Assembly: GCF_019175285.1 (NCBI RefSeq)
Contig: NC_056525.1
Location: 135,926,123 to 135,990,122, forward strand
Length of the DNA: 64,000 nucleotides
Direction of reading: 5' to 3'
Origin: Sceloporus undulatus
Lineage: Eukaryota > Chordata > Lepidosauria > Squamata > Phrynosomatidae
The translations under genes were made by a program, and so were the position numbers. This document shows positions 12,301 through 23,900 of the stretch, piece by piece. The first letter of the stretch is position 1. Every line of letters starts with the position of its first letter. The notes beneath the pieces are model-generated. The model saw only the letters and a list, made by a program, of their open reading frames with translations. It searched no databases and had not been told where the DNA came from.

Positions 12301-12819
12301 AGCTACATTCAAACTGATAGATGAATTGGAAGATACTGTAATATAATTTGTTTTCTGTCATATGCAGGAACGTTGTGTCTGTGTGGAGACCAGATTGAAA
12401 TAGACTGGTTGAAACCCAATATAAAACAGGAGCTACGCAGTTCCTCAGGGCAGGCCATCCCAAAGATCTTGTCAGCTGGTGGTTCTTGCAGAGATTCCCT
12501 GAATGAAGAGCTTTCTGAGCCTGCAGACTGCCACAAACTACCAATGTTGGGCAGCATGTTGGACTACCTCAACTTACAGTGTGAGAAGCAGCAGCTGGGG
12601 CGCCCTCAGTTCTTCACAAAATGTGTGCAAAGCAACCCAGAAGGGTGGTTGCAGTTCTGGTATCATGTAGTCATACCTCGGTATTTGTCTCCCTTCAGTG
12701 GATTTGTATGGATCAAGCCAGATGATTCTGGCCTGGAGGACAATGAAAAGGCCAAGAATGTTGTGGCACTGCAGCTACTCGGTGCTCTGGGTAAGTATCT
12801 TTTTAACATCTTTGTCTAA
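6375..12819 (+). CDS. DND1: DND1: dead end protein homolog 1, germ-cell RNA-binding protein
   Basis: Exons: 6375-6398 (putative exon 1, encoding MAAPLQRK), 9413-9539, 11390-11851 and 12368-12819; frame is kept at each junction, giving 354 aa (human about 353). Exon 2 encodes the N-terminal block ending NGQRKYGGPPP. Exon 3 carries RRM1 (about residues 62-140), with RNP2-like VFIGKI and RNP1 RGFAYAKY, and a second, degenerate RRM starting near CELCIDGL. Exon 4 carries WLKP and a C-terminal double-stranded-RNA-binding-like domain (FFTKCVQ, WLQFWYHVVIP). In other vertebrates DND1 binds 3' UTRs in primordial germ cells, with NANOS partners, and preserves the germline. Exons 2-4 are certain by homology. 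Exon 1 is inferred from its phase-0 donor, AAG then GTAGGG, below a TATA promoter. The C-terminus is uncertain: a strong donor, GTAAGTAT, starts at 12791, and splicing to 15876-15922 would give a 360-aa protein. Confidence 0.9.
6447..6902 (+). repeat. Four-copy ~123-bp tandem array in DND1 intron 1
   Basis: The units begin with GCACCTGAGG at 6447, 6572, 6694 and 6817, so the period is 125, 122 and 123 bp. Each contains a block like GGAAAGCTCCTGCTGCCAAC and a CTCAAAGGGGCTACAAG block. That sequence matches one arm of the inverted-repeat elements at 25465-25695 and 30474-30665, so the array looks like local amplification of one arm of that element. Confidence 0.8.
6907..7170 (-). repeat. MIR-like tRNA-derived SINE
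   Basis: The reverse-oriented copy has a GTTGTTGTTGTTGTGTGC tail, a CTGAGGCTGAGAGAGTGTGAC core, and a head near 7130-7170. It directly follows the tandem array. Confidence 0.65.
7500..7612 (+). repeat. MIR-like SINE fragment
   Basis: A partial forward copy: GGAAACCCACTGTGGAGACC, CTCTCAGCCTCAAAGGAAGG, and then the tail is lost at about 7612. Confidence 0.55.
7628..7830. mobile_element. Palindromic MITE of the CATCCACACTGGAG family
   Basis: A near-perfect 200-bp palindrome: the left arm starts GCTGCATCCACACTGGAGAG and the right arm ends CTCCAGTGTGGATGCAGC. It is the best-preserved copy of this family in the window. Confidence 0.75.
7893..8017. mobile_element. hAT-like MITE (TTCCCAAACTTTG ends)
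   Basis: The left end TGGTGATTCCCAAACTTTG and right end ATAGTTTGGGAACCACT surround the TTTTGGACTTCAGCTTCC interior shared with copies at 48930 and 49088. Confidence 0.65.
8262..8473 (+). repeat. MIR-like tRNA-derived SINE
   Basis: The forward copy has a GACCAGGGTTCAATTCTCC B-box region, a GGGTGACCCTGGGCAAGTC core, and a CGCCATAAGTTGGAAGTG tail ending in CAACAACC. Confidence 0.75.
8811..9044. mobile_element. Palindromic PIF/Harbinger-like MITE
   Basis: Begins GGCCTGAACAGACAAGCC and ends GGTCTATCTGTACGGGCTC. It is flanked by TAA on both sides (8808-8810 and 9045-9047). It lies in DND1 intron 1, about 370 bp upstream of exon 2. Confidence 0.7.
10251..10278. repeat. (TTTG)n microsatellite
   Basis: Seven consecutive TTTG units in DND1 intron 2. 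Confidence 0.9.
10428..10461. repeat. (TG)n/(TC)n microsatellite
   Basis: A TG run passes into a short TCTCTG run, in DND1 intron 2. Confidence 0.8.
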
Positions 12820-12834
12820 AGCTAGAATGAAAGC

Positions 12835-13014
12835 CAGCATGAATGTTTGGACTATAACTCTGGAAATCAGGATTCAGTTCCCCACTCAGCCATGGAAACC
12901 CACTGGGTGACGTTGGGCAAGTCACATATTCTCAGCCCCAGAAAACCACATGATGACAAACCGCCTTAGGGTTTGCTATAAGTCGGAAATTGCTTGAAGG
13001 CACAGAACAACAAA
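12835..13014 (+). repeat. MIR-like tRNA-derived SINE just after DND1 exon 4
   Basis: The forward copy has a TTTGGACTATAACTCTGGAA head, the CTGGGTGACGTTGGGCAAGT core and a CTATAAGTCGGAAATTGC tail. If DND1 ends at 12819, this SINE is the start of its 3' UTR. Confidence 0.7.
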
Positions 13015-13107
13015 GCCAGAAGGTCAAAGCTGGGAGCTTTTAAGAAGGTGCTTTGCTTCTGTTAACTATTAGTTTGATCTGCTTGCCCAAGAAGGATGTT
13101 TCTTCTA

Positions 13108-13235
13108 TAGTTTTTGTGGGTTTTTCAGGCCACAGATGCTGGTGAAACATCAGGAATAAACTCTTCTAGAACATGGCCACATAGTCCAAAATCCCCACAA
13201 AAAAACTATGGATGCCGGCAATGAAAGCCTTCAAT
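13108..13235 (+). repeat. Inverted-ended retroelement fragment related to the hammerhead-like repeat
   Basis: Contains CCACAGATGCTGGTGAAAC and TCTTCTAGAACATGGCCACA. A left arm, ATAGTTTTTGTGGGTTTTTC, is the inverted match of the right end near 13190. The copy lacks the 5' half of the motif described at 62839-62874. An AATAAA within it (13155-13160) could serve as a DND1 poly(A) signal. Confidence 0.5.
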
Positions 13236-13679
13236 GTTTCTTCTCTTCACACAGCGCAAAAGTGATAGTAGGTACAAAACGAAACATTAAAAGTTGATAA
13301 ATTTTCAAGAACATAACAGTAGAACACACAGACTACTACTACTTTCTTACCCGCCTCTCCCCATTGATCAAGCAAAGAATAACAACAGCCCAAGAAATGC
13401 ACCTTATCAGTTAAAAACACACATCAGTTCAAAATAACAAACAAGACACATACATATTAAAACAATCCACATTTTAACATGTATAATTCAAAATAGTCTG
13501 AGCAATCCTGTCAGAAGAAACTGGTCTTTAATGTTATTTTAAATTCAGACAGCGTATTCAGCTCTAAAGTTTCTTCTGGCAGGTTGTTCTACAGTCTAGG
13601 GGTGGCTGAAGAAAATGTCTCATCTGACTGAGTCTAGTAAATGTCTCCCTGAGGACCTGAGTGTACAGGGCAGACTGTT

Positions 13680-13895
13680 TGGGAGAACTTCTTGACAATA
13701 AGAACTGATCAACAGTGGAATATATTGCCTTGGAAAGTGGCAGAATCTCGTCCTCTGGAGGTTTTTATAAGAGGCTGGATGGCCATCTGTCGGGGGTTCT
13801 TTGATCGCATATTCCTGCATGATGGAGTTGGACTGGATGGCCCTTGGGCTCTCTTCCAACACTATGATTGTATTGTATTGTATTGTACAGTAACC
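13680..13895 (+). repeat. CR1 LINE 3' end fragment
   Basis: The forward copy is older than those at 25819 and 27365. It reads AGTGGAATATATTGCCTTGG, then GGAGTTGGACTGGATGGCCC, and ends in GTATTGTATTGTATTG in place of the usual ATTCTATG repeats. The flanks (13330-13625 and 13900-14400) look like a degraded interspersed repeat that I could not name. Confidence 0.65.
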
Positions 13896-15139
13896 TGGAT
13901 TCAAACCATGTAGGGTTTAAAGGTAAAAACATTTTGTACCTTGCCCAGAAACTAATTTTCAGCCAGTGGTGTGGTTTTAATATTGGTGTGATATGATCGC
14001 TCCTGGATGTCACAGTAACCAATCTGGCTGCCATGTTCTGAACTAATTGAAGTTTCTGAACTTGGTACAGAGGTAGCCCAATCTACATTACAATGCATGT
14101 GCAACAATCTTTAGGTCATCCAGCTCTAGGTAGGGGCACAGCTGGCAAAGCTGAAGCTGTTACTCCTGGCCATTACATCTATTTGAGCTGCCATTTGGAG
14201 CAACGGAGCCAAACCTACCTCAAAACTGAACAGTCTTTCAGAGGGAGTTTAATACCATTCAGGATTGGTTGGCTCATCTTCAAACCAAGTTTAGGACCCA
14301 GTCGACAGTAAGCACCTCTGTCTTGTCTGGATCCTCATCCATCGTATTAATTTCCTCCATTCAGAGCAGACACACCGTCTACAGTTGAGGCTGTATTTGA
14401 AAGATTTAAAGAATGGGATAGGGTTGAATAAGAGGCTTCCCAGTCACCTCTTCACCCACCATTGTGATTGGGGGTGATCCTCCCCCCATCTGTGTTGTGT
14501 AGTGAATGCAGTGGGGAGGCAGAATAGGTATGTTAAGGATAATGACAGAACGCTTTGATTTAATGACTTCAGAGAGCAAAATCATAAATCAAACACCTTC
14601 AGCTTCATATAACATTAATTGGTAATGTTTACTAAAAAATTAGTAACTGGGGAGGTCTACTTGTATATCTCAAAAATATGACACCAACACAATACAAATG
14701 CTCTTTGGTACATGCTCTTACATACAGTGAGAATCAGTTTTCCATTCTGCTTAGCTGCATACTGTTAAAATTTTACTGCATCCCTCTTGAAAGTATCAGG
14801 CATTTGTCATTGTGTCCTTAACTTTATTATTATAATATTGGGAAGTAGATTGTACCGAGAAGAATTTAAAAAGCTAAGAATGTTAGGTTATCATGCTCTT
14901 CCAGATTAGTAAATTACAACAAACCAAAAAATAAACTAAATGAATGATGGGATGGCCAAAAGGATGGATATTCCTAACCTTTCATACTGTTTGTGTGACT
15001 CATTAGTATAAGAATGAAGAATGAGCTACATATATCTTGCTGAGCTGACTATTGGTATCTCCCAAATTTGGAGAGTCAGGAAAAAGTTACAATTAGCTAA
15101 AGGTCTGTGATAAGTAGTATGTCTATAAATACCTTAAAG

Positions 15140-15240
15140 ATATCAGATCCTTTCTGATCTTGTAAGCTAAGCAAGGTCAATCCTGGTTAGTAGTTAGATG
15201 AGAGACCATCAACCGATACCAGGTGTTGTAGGTTATATTT
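15140..15240 (+). repeat. 5S-rRNA-derived SINE, 5' part
   Basis: Carries the 5S-like segments TCTTGTAAGCTAAGCAAGGTC, CCTGGTTAGTAGTTAGATGA and ACCAGGTGTTGTAGG. These correspond to the internal promoter and 3' half of 5S rRNA. The copy is truncated at its 3' end and faces the reverse copy at 15270-15430. Confidence 0.7.
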
Positions 15241-15269
15241 TAGAATCTTCCCCTTCTAAGGGGAGACTT

Positions 15270-15430
15270 GGTTTTTCTTAAGCAAGGAATACTCAGAGCT
15301 GGTTTTGCCAGTTCCTTCCTCTGAAATAGAGCCTTTAGCACCCTGGTATTTGTTGGTGGTCTCCCATCCAAGTACTAACCAGGGATGACCCTGTTTAACA
15401 TCCAAGATCAGACAAGATCTAGTGCCTTAC
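15270..15430 (-). repeat. 5S-rRNA-derived SINE, reverse copy
   Basis: The reverse complement contains GTTAGTACTTGGATGGGAGA and ACCAGGGTGCTAAAGGCTC, and then the CAGAGGAAGGAACTGGC tail typical of reptile 5S SINEs. Confidence 0.7.
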
Positions 15431-15712
15431 ATTGTCAATTACCTGTCATGTTATTTCTGTACCATGGTTCAAAACAGGAGTCTTCCACCCTTTTGAAGGG
15501 CACGTTTGGAACATCAGTAAAGTACCATGGGGAAGGGGTTGCCTGTTGGTAAAATGCACTGTTATATAGTGGGTGGGTGAGTGGAGCATAGAGATACAGA
15601 TTCTCAGAAATTTGGAAGCCATGCAGGAGAGATGGGTATTTTCTGGTTTGTTTCTCCCCACAGAAGAGATGGGGCATTTTCAGAAAAGTTAAAATATATA
15701 TATTATGTACAT

Positions 15713-15765
15713 GTCAAGAATAAACTCTTCTAGAACATGACCACATAGCCCGATAAACCCACGTT
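15713..15765 (+). repeat. Fragment of the hammerhead-like retroelement repeat
   Basis: Matches AATAAACTCTTCTAGAACATG and ACATAGCCCGATAAACCCAC, the 3' part of the repeat at 62562-62668. Confidence 0.5.
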
Positions 15766-15875
15766 TCGCCGTTTTCCCACTGGTCAAATTGAAAGATTGA
15801 CCTAGGAACCAATGGGAGAGGGGGCTGTCTCCAATTTGTTCTGATTTTCTCTTTCTTGGGCCTTCATATCTCTAG

Positions 15876-15922
15876 TGTTGCCAGTCACAAATGATCCCAG
15901 AAAGAGAAAACAGGACAAGTGA
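15876..15922 (+). other. DND1: Candidate alternative last coding exon of DND1
   Basis: A pyrimidine-rich acceptor (CATATCTCTAG) is followed by 47 nt that continue the DND1 phase left by the donor at 12791. They encode VLPVTNDPRKRKQDK and then a stop. The basic tail has no obvious human counterpart. From memory the human gene ends within the exon equivalent to exon 4, so this exon is only a possibility. If used, transcription would run to the AATAAA at 17577-17582. Confidence 0.3.
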
Positions 15923-17576
15923 AAGCCAGTCTCCCTGAGAGTCTGATTATGTCCTATCAAATTGCCCAGAGTGCAGCAGAACAGAAGTGCCTTACCTGCA
16001 AGCGCCTGCCATCTTCACTCCAAGTTCATGTGAGTCTGGAGGCATATAAAGGAAGGGATCTCAGTGGCACAACAAGAGCCTGTAGATGCCATGTTGGGAG
16101 CGCTTGGTTCAAACATTCCCTTTATGCCATGGTGGAAATGAGTTGCATCTACTTCCCATGTGAAACTCACTCAACTGCTGCTTAGGTTTTCACACAGACC
16201 AGTGTCAGACAATGTCTTTGAAAAGAAGGACCATCTTTTAAGAGTTGTTCAGACTTGTCTTTCTTTTTCTAACAGGGTGCCCAGTGGTCTAATGAATGTT
16301 GCAGAACGACTCCTACATGTGGAGGATGCCTGTGTGTCCAGCCCTTCCTCTTTTAAGTTGGCTCTGTAGGCAAACCTATGTGAATAGTAGGTGCCTGGCC
16401 TCCTTTGTTTTTGTTGGTTTGGGACATTGGTTCCTGTATCTTAAGTTCTACTAAATTGTTTGGTTGAGTTGTTTGAGCAGCCCCTACAGTTTTGGAAGGA
16501 AAGGATGCATGCTTGTTTGCTGGCAGACAATGTAAATGCACTAGTACCACGTAAGCCTGCAGAGGCCTGGACTTAGAAGCTAAAAGAAATGTGTAGTGTG
16601 CAGGAAACACTCACTTTCTTATTGTCTGGTCTGCTGTGCATAGGTAAGGAAAGCTTAAACATTCCCACCTCAACTGGGTTTTTCCTTGAGTTCACCTCCT
16701 CCCCAGATCACAGATGGAAAGGAACAAAACCTTTATTAACACCAGTTGTCTCCACCTCCCTCGTCCAGTAGATCAAAATTAGAGTGGGCCCATCCCATTT
16801 ATCAAGATGTGAGAAAGAAAGCAAGGCTTTCCCAAACAGAAGGTATTAGGTGTAGTATCTAGTTGAGCCATGTGATGCCAGCTATGGTCCAGATTCAAGA
16901 GTAAGAGCTGTCTCCTTTTCTTTGTGTTTAAATCTTGTTTGTATTACGTTTGGAATATATTTTAATTTGTTTACATGGCAGTTTGAATCACATGCCATAT
17001 AGCTTAGATCTTTTGGGGAGGGGTGCACTTAGCAAACTTATTGTAGGGGAACAACCAGATACAAGTAGATTTTTCTTCAGCCAGGCCTTTTTCTCTGATG
17101 GAGGAAAGAGGCTTGTATTGACGGTGCCTTACTGTGTTACAAGCTAGCTCTTGAAGATGAAAACTTAAATGAACAGGGTGACATTACTTCTGAATGCTTT
17201 CTGATACCTTTTAATAAGCACAGCACAGCTCGTGCACAGCCAGGTGGCTTTTTAACACAGGGAAAAAAATGTTCCCAATGAATGAGAATTTCAGAGGACA
17301 AGATCTGCTTGGTGCCTTAAAACTTTACATTTTAGAATTGCATGGAAAACAGTGAATGAGTGTGTAACATCAGAATCGTTGGTACTTTAATATTAAAGTA
17401 GTTTTGAAAGAAATCTGTGTAGTGTCCTTTTTCTTCTTTTTTTTAAGTGTCAAGAATCTAATCTGCAGTTTGCTAAAGTGCCAGTAGCAAGTTCCCACTG
17501 GGAATTTGTGAGTGGGGATGGTATGTTGCATGCTTCTACAATTTGTCCTTGATGTGCAATTTAATCTCTTAACTAT

Positions 17577-17582
17577 AATAAA
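17577..17582 (+). terminator. Plus-strand poly(A) signal, possible DND1 3' end
   Basis: AATAAA. It would end a long DND1 3' UTR of about 1.65 kb if the candidate last exon at 15876-15922 is used. If DND1 stops at 12819, the closer signal at 13155-13160 is the alternative. Confidence 0.35.
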
Positions 17583-17687
17583 AAGTGTACATACAGCTTG
17601 TTTGAATAGAAATGTTTGCACTAACTCAAATGTAGATCCATGCAGTCTCCCTAATATAAGATATTCTGAATGGTTTCCCTCTCCCTG

Positions 17688-17795
17688 AATACCAGGTGTT
17701 GTAGGCTGTATTTCAGAGGAAGGAACTTCTTGCTTTTAAAAACCCTATGGGATTGCCATAAGTTGACAGGCAACTTGAAGGCACATATATGCACA
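17688..17795 (+). repeat. 5S-rRNA-derived SINE, 3' half
   Basis: Begins in the 5S 3' region (ACCAGGTGTTGTAGGCTG), then has CAGAGGAAGGAACTTCTTGC and the tail ATTGCCATAAGTTGACAGG, then AACTTGAAGGCACATA. Confidence 0.65.
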
Positions 17796-17799
17796 TGCA

Positions 17800-19870
17800 A
17801 GTACTATGATTATGAAGTCTGCTTTATAAAAAACTCTTGCTTTGTTTTTACCAATGGCTGTCTTGTGCTGAAAAAACAGAAGATGCTAAAACAGAATATG
17901 AGTATCACTTCTACTATACTGCAAAGAACCAGAATCATCAGTTCTTAATGTAGCCATATATTTAGTCCAGGAAAACATATTTAGTGGTTATCTCAGGAAT
18001 TCCAGCCACATTTGTAATTTGAAGCCACAGCAAAATGAAGCTTTATAAATTAGCATAATATCTATTTTTATTAAATGACACTTTACGGATCTGCAGCATC
18101 AGTAATTCATGATGCTGTCTTAAGGAAAAAGCAGAGGAGGTAACTGATAATTGGCAGCATAATAGCACCAGACAGCCATTCAAAGTAACATGTTTTAAAC
18201 TGGTTTGTCTAGAACAATTCCCCTGACAGCTTAAAGCAGGGGCAAAGAAGTGTAGTGCATGGGATACTGGTAGCCCCAACTGCTTTTGCAACCTCTTACC
18301 CCCCCCCCCCCAAGTGATCTTTCAAATCCCAACTTTTAAAAAAAGAAAACATTGGTTTTAGGGCAATCCTGGTCCAAAACTGGAATGCTCCCAAATCCCC
18401 TAAAAATGGCACAGTTGAGGTTATATGCTCCAATAAATCTTCCCAAGCAATAAAATGTGGCCAAAAGCAACTAAAATGGCAACTTCGAAGTGGTGTGTCA
18501 ATTTCAGTGTGTCTAATTGGCTCATGCCCCCCAACAGTTTCCTACCCCCCAAAAGTATCCTAACTATGAGAAAGATTTCCTACCTCCAGAAATACTATGT
18601 TTGGGCCCATTTTATATGCATCATTGTGGAGGCAGGAAAAGAGAAATGTTAATATTTTATTCACTCCTGAAATTCACTACAAGTAATACGGACTCTTGTG
18701 CCTGCTTGATGAACAAAACAGTCTTCTCAGGGAATGGGAATGTAGCATCGTTACATACAAGTACAACATCTTTCATCTTAATTATAAAAGCCTACAGTTT
18801 GTCTCTTTTCAACTATTTTGTCACAAACCTGTTACACTTGGACAGACAAGTTTGTGGCCTCCAAGTGAGACTACAGCTCCCAGCATAGCTAAGGCTCACA
18901 GAAGGTACAATCCAAAATGTATGAGAAGTAGTAGCATTAAATTAGACAATTAGAATGGATAAAATACAGTGGGCCCTAAGTATCTGCTGGGGTTTGATTC
19001 CCATTATAATCAATAGCATAGTAAAATGAGCAGGTAACTTGCCCTTTGTTTGTTGAAGGGAGGCCAGTTCAACTGCTGTCAGTTAGAGAAAGATTTAATT
19101 ACGTACTGATTTCGATTATGTTGGGTGGAGAAGATGCTCATGTGTTACCAGCATTCTTCAAGTATTAGCTGCTTATAAAGAGAACAATATGAAAAAGTGA
19201 GTAGCCCCAAGGTCCAATAGCAATATTCTATGCTACACATTTCATGGTAGCAAGAAAAGGAATTTTTTTAGTTAGGACAGTTTTTTCAACATTGTATCAT
19301 AATCAGAATTACTGTATAAAAAAAGGTTAGACTGGAATGATCCCCTTCCCAGGGTTTAGCCCTATTAATGTGCTACAGGGGGGGGGGGGAACAGTTTTGT
19401 GGCACCTAAACAAAACCAGGAAGTTTGACTTTGCCAGAAGTATACAAGAGTTCATGCCAAATACAACTTGCTAGTTTCTAATGTGTTACACACTTCTTGT
19501 TCTGACAATCTCTTCATATTTTTGGTATCTAAATGAGGATCATGTCGGTACAGAATAAATTCAAGAGAAATAGAACATCATGAATCCATGTTACTTATGG
19601 AAAGAACCTGAGGCATTTATGGAGACATACAGTACTAAAAATAGTTTTACTCTGGAGTCCTGAGTGGTTCTATGAAATACTGGTAGGTTTTTGTGCAAAT
19701 TGTTATTTACCAACAATTATGTGTATCTCTTTCAATTTAAAAAATATGGTATGAGAACCATTTCTTGTTGGGAATGTAGTTGAAAAGGAACCAGATCAAC
19801 AGCTAGGTGAACAGTAGTGGAATTACACTTTTAATAAGGTCAGTGTAGGGGCAGCTATCTAAGTGAAGTA
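17800..19870. other. Intergenic stretch between the convergent DND1 and WDR55 ends
   Basis: No coding exon seen. It holds a C-run at 18300-18311, a short TA-MITE end fragment at 18966-19005 (starts CAGTGGGCCCTAAGTATC), and a G-run at 19379-19390 beside a degraded repeat. The rest is AT-rich single-copy-looking DNA. Confidence 0.4.
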
Positions 19871-19873
19871 ATT

Positions 19874-19879
19874 TTTATT
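19874..19879 (-). terminator. WDR55: Candidate WDR55 poly(A) signal
   Basis: AATAAA on the minus strand, about 1.07 kb beyond the WDR55 stop codon. It is the first canonical signal I found downstream, so the 3' UTR would be near 1.1 kb. Confidence 0.45.
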
Positions 19880-20946
19880 AGGTGACAGACAATATGAAGC
19901 TGGTTTTAATATCAAAACACAAGATGCTATCATTTCTCTCACTCCAGAACTGGCTTCAGAGGATATGGAATATAATAATGCCTGAATGTGATCTTTTAAT
20001 AACAAAATGGGACAACCAATTCTGTTCATGCTTTGGAAAACACAAGTGATGGTGTGCACTCCATTTCAGTTTTGCCCTTAATCTTCCCCCTCCCTTTCTT
20101 TGCAGGAAATGAGTGAAAAGGGTCTTTTTGACCTTGTATCTGGATATAAGAGTGCAGGTTGCCAGCTTCATGGCTTTTCTTTGGCCTGACCTTGGGAGAT
20201 CTTACAATTGCCAGTAAGCCTAGACCTCGTGAGATCGCAGAAAATCTTTACCAGAAGTACACAAGATGTTACTGTTTCTCAAAGGTCTGGGGTAATCCTT
20301 ACTTTGAGATAGACATACTCAATGGATAATGATATAATAAATTATTAATAAAAATGGTTGAACCACGGTTTTAATTCTGCTAGCTAGAAGCAAAATTTCT
20401 ACAGGACTAAAAAGTCCCCTGCTAGGTGTAAACAGTCTGTGGCAAGTGCCTGTGTTACTTTCCTCAAGGAGTTGCTAGCATTTTCACCATCTAAATTCTA
20501 GCCTTCCCACCTTTGAAAAAAAAAAAACCTTCACTGTTGCAGCAGAAAAGCATATACTCAGTCCAACCATGAGTTTTGCATATTTTAGGAGGCAAAAGAT
20601 TTCCATCAAAAATAATTTTAGTAACCATAATTCTAAGAAACTAACAGAAAATAAATATTTCCAAATGCATCAGCTGTTACCTGCATCTCCCCAATTTATA
20701 GTAGTCAAACTACTGTTCTCATGAAGGTATTTCAGAAAGACAATCTTGCTTTCACAGAACTGCCAAACATCAAGACTTGGCTTGACAATGTAATAGATTT
20801 CATTAGGCCAAGCAAGAAAGGTTGAAATGTTCTGTTGTTTGTCTCACAGTGCAAAGATGCATACTTGAATTTCTGCCAAACCATGGCAATTTCTGGTCAG
20901 ACCCCTTGAGAGGAATAAGCCCCATCACACATGATCAGTGTAACTC

Positions 20947-23900
20947 TCAGTCACTGTCACTCTCAGTGGCCACACTGTCCTCTTCTTTTAGGCCAGCAGG
21001 TTCCTCTCTCAAATCTGCAAAGAAGTCATCCCCACTACCAAATGCTTTGCTACTCAGTGCTTTTAGCTGGCCACTTTTCTTCTTCTTCTTTCTGTAGTCA
21101 TCCACAATCACTGAACGAAGAGAAGAGATGTTCCAGAACTTCACCTTCTGGTCATGGCCACAGCTACCAAGGAATAGGCCGTTATGACACTGAGCCAGCT
21201 GCTCAATAGGTTCCCCTACATGCTGCCCAATGCTGCCTATAACCCGGTTGGGCAAGATGTATACTGCCCTGAAACAAGAAAAGAAGCCAGATCAATAAGC
21301 AGCCTTTGTCATTCTCATAAATTCTGCTGTAAAATGTTCATGTTCAAGGTGGTAAGAGGACTCAGCCACGTTACTCAAATTCTTTTTAATTACATAGATA
21401 AGATGCCAAATGACTATAGTGGGCCCTTGGTATCCACTGGGGTTTGGTTCTAGGACACTCCTGTGGATGCTCAAATCCCATTAAATACAGTGGCATGGTA
21501 AAATGGTGTTCCTTATATAAAATGACAAAATCAAGGTTGGCTTTTTTTTAATTGACATTTTTTGAGGAATATTTTCAAGCTGTGGATACTTAAATGCATG
21601 GATTAAAAAAATCTGTGGATATGGGGGGCAACTCTAATTTTACAAAAGATACCTGTGTTAGTCTATTTCAGTATACATGTACAGGGAAAGCATTCTGTGC
21701 CATTAACACATCCCCCTTTTTATGTGGGAGTTGTATTAACAGATAGATACTATGTAAATTCTGTGTAAAAACATAATCAGGATATGAATGGGGCCAAAAA
21801 GGAAGAATACATTTTTTAAAAAAATCTCAAAACAGGGGACTTTAGTTCCCAGGCAAGAATAATGCATAAATACCATCATTTCTGCACTATCTTCACATAA
21901 ATTGATCAGATTGTTCTATATTTATATCACCACGTTAGCAGTTAAATTGGTCAGCTGCCAATTCTCAGTGCTTAGGCAACTAGGTACAGCTTTTCCTTGT
22001 AGAATGTCTCCCATAGTCCAATAAGTTACTATCTGCCCAAAGACCTATTTTGTCTCTCACCATCTCCTACCAAGACAGAACTCTTACTCCAACATTCCCA
22101 ACTGTACACTTGAGTAAGATCTCTGCTTACCTGCCTAATGTTAAACCAGACCCTTTCTTGGCAGGCAACCCAAGGTACTCTCACCTGATGACTCCATCTG
22201 TTGAGCCTGTGCACACAATATTTTCTGTTATGGGAACCATGCAGTCAATGGATTCTGCCTTCAGTGCAAAACGGTCACTGGTAGCACCAAAGCCATCCCA
22301 GTTGAAAAGGTAAATAGTCCCTTCACTGGAGCCACAAGCCACTTTCTTCCCTCTCTGACCAAGAGAGAAAAATAAGTTTTAATGGAAGAATGCATAATCA
22401 TAATCACTCCACTCTCCTCCCTTGCAACATTTTATTGCAGATCAGTTCAACAGAGAATACTTAGCAGTAAAATATTCAGAGCTTTACTACCATTTGTGAC
22501 ATACCATCAAGCCCATGAGTTCCTAGCAAGATCCTATAGCAAGCAGCCCTTTCTTGAGTACTGACCTTCATAAGAGAGACAGCTGTCAGCTCTCCATTCT
22601 GAGGTTCAGACAGTAGCTCAAAACGCCTCCTCTTGATGTTGAAGACTCCCATTGTTCCATCTCCACTGCAAGAAATCAAATACTACATATTGCATGCATG
22701 TATTTACAGGAGAGTTATTTATTCCCACTTAAAGTAGCACCAAGGCAGCATAATCACATCTGGCTGAAAGGTGTTTTCAGGCAGATACAATCAGCTCTTC
22801 TCTTCCTCGGGCTTTGCCACCCATGGACTGGAGTATCCATGGGTGACCTCACCCTGTTCTCCCCAATAGTGGCATATGCACATGACCACACCAATGCAGC
22901 TGTGTGCACATTGCACCCTCTATTGAAAACAGCGGGACTTGAGGTCCTATGGAATTTGCTATCTATGTGGGGGGAATGGAACAGAACCCTTGTGGATATG
23001 AAGAGCTGATTGTACTTATATTTTATGTCCCAGAGAGAGATAACAACAGGAATCTGTGTCAAGGGCTCTTGTAACGAAGAAAAAAAAGCATTGCTTGTGC
23101 CTGGACACTTGTGGCCCAAGCTCTTTACTTTCCATTACAGAAACATACAAAGCACTGTATGCCAAAGACTAAGTCTATTTCCACATCTGGTTAGCAGCAA
23201 GTGCAGGAGTACCTGGTGGTGAGCAGCAGTTTCTTGTTTCCATCCACAGCTATATCACTGATGTACTCCTCGTGTTGTTTTGCTTCCATGATGGAGGTCC
23301 CTTTGCGTAGGTCCCACACTTTCAGTTCTCCACTGTCATCTCCTGTAGCAAACAAGTGCTCATCTATCACCAGCAGACTGTTCAAAGCAGAGCTGTAGAA
23401 ATTCCAGGCATTTAATAGTGGGCAACATGCTTTTAGCCAGAATATTACAGAATAACTTAGAGCCTTCAGTAAGGTAATAAGATTGCATGCAGCACTTCTA
23501 CTCTGAGCACACTATGAAGAAGGGAAGCATCTGCAACTCCTATGAAGAGCAAATACATAATTAACCTGATCTCATAAGACTCTTTAAACTATTGGAAGAC
23601 TTGTGAAGAAATTATGTGGTTTTTTTTTTTAAAAGATGCTAAAATACACTTCAGCCATGCATGGTCCTTAAATAAGAACCCAAACACTCTTGCTCTGGCA
23701 TTCTGACTTTGCTAGAGAAGCTCCACCTACTGAACTTGATATCACTCAGATCATCACACCCTTCTCTACAGTTTTCTAATTTAAAAATGGGAAGAAATAA
23801 AAAATATGCATAAATAGCAAAATATTATATGTACAGTAGTATGAATTGAATTGTCCTCAACCACAAACCTAGATTCCTTGCTAAATAACCTCTTGCAGAA

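Noticed and set aside
16260-16300. Acceptor-like CTTTTTCTAACAG considered as another DND1 last exon
   Set aside because: In the required phase it gives only a few residues before a stop, with no similarity to DND1.
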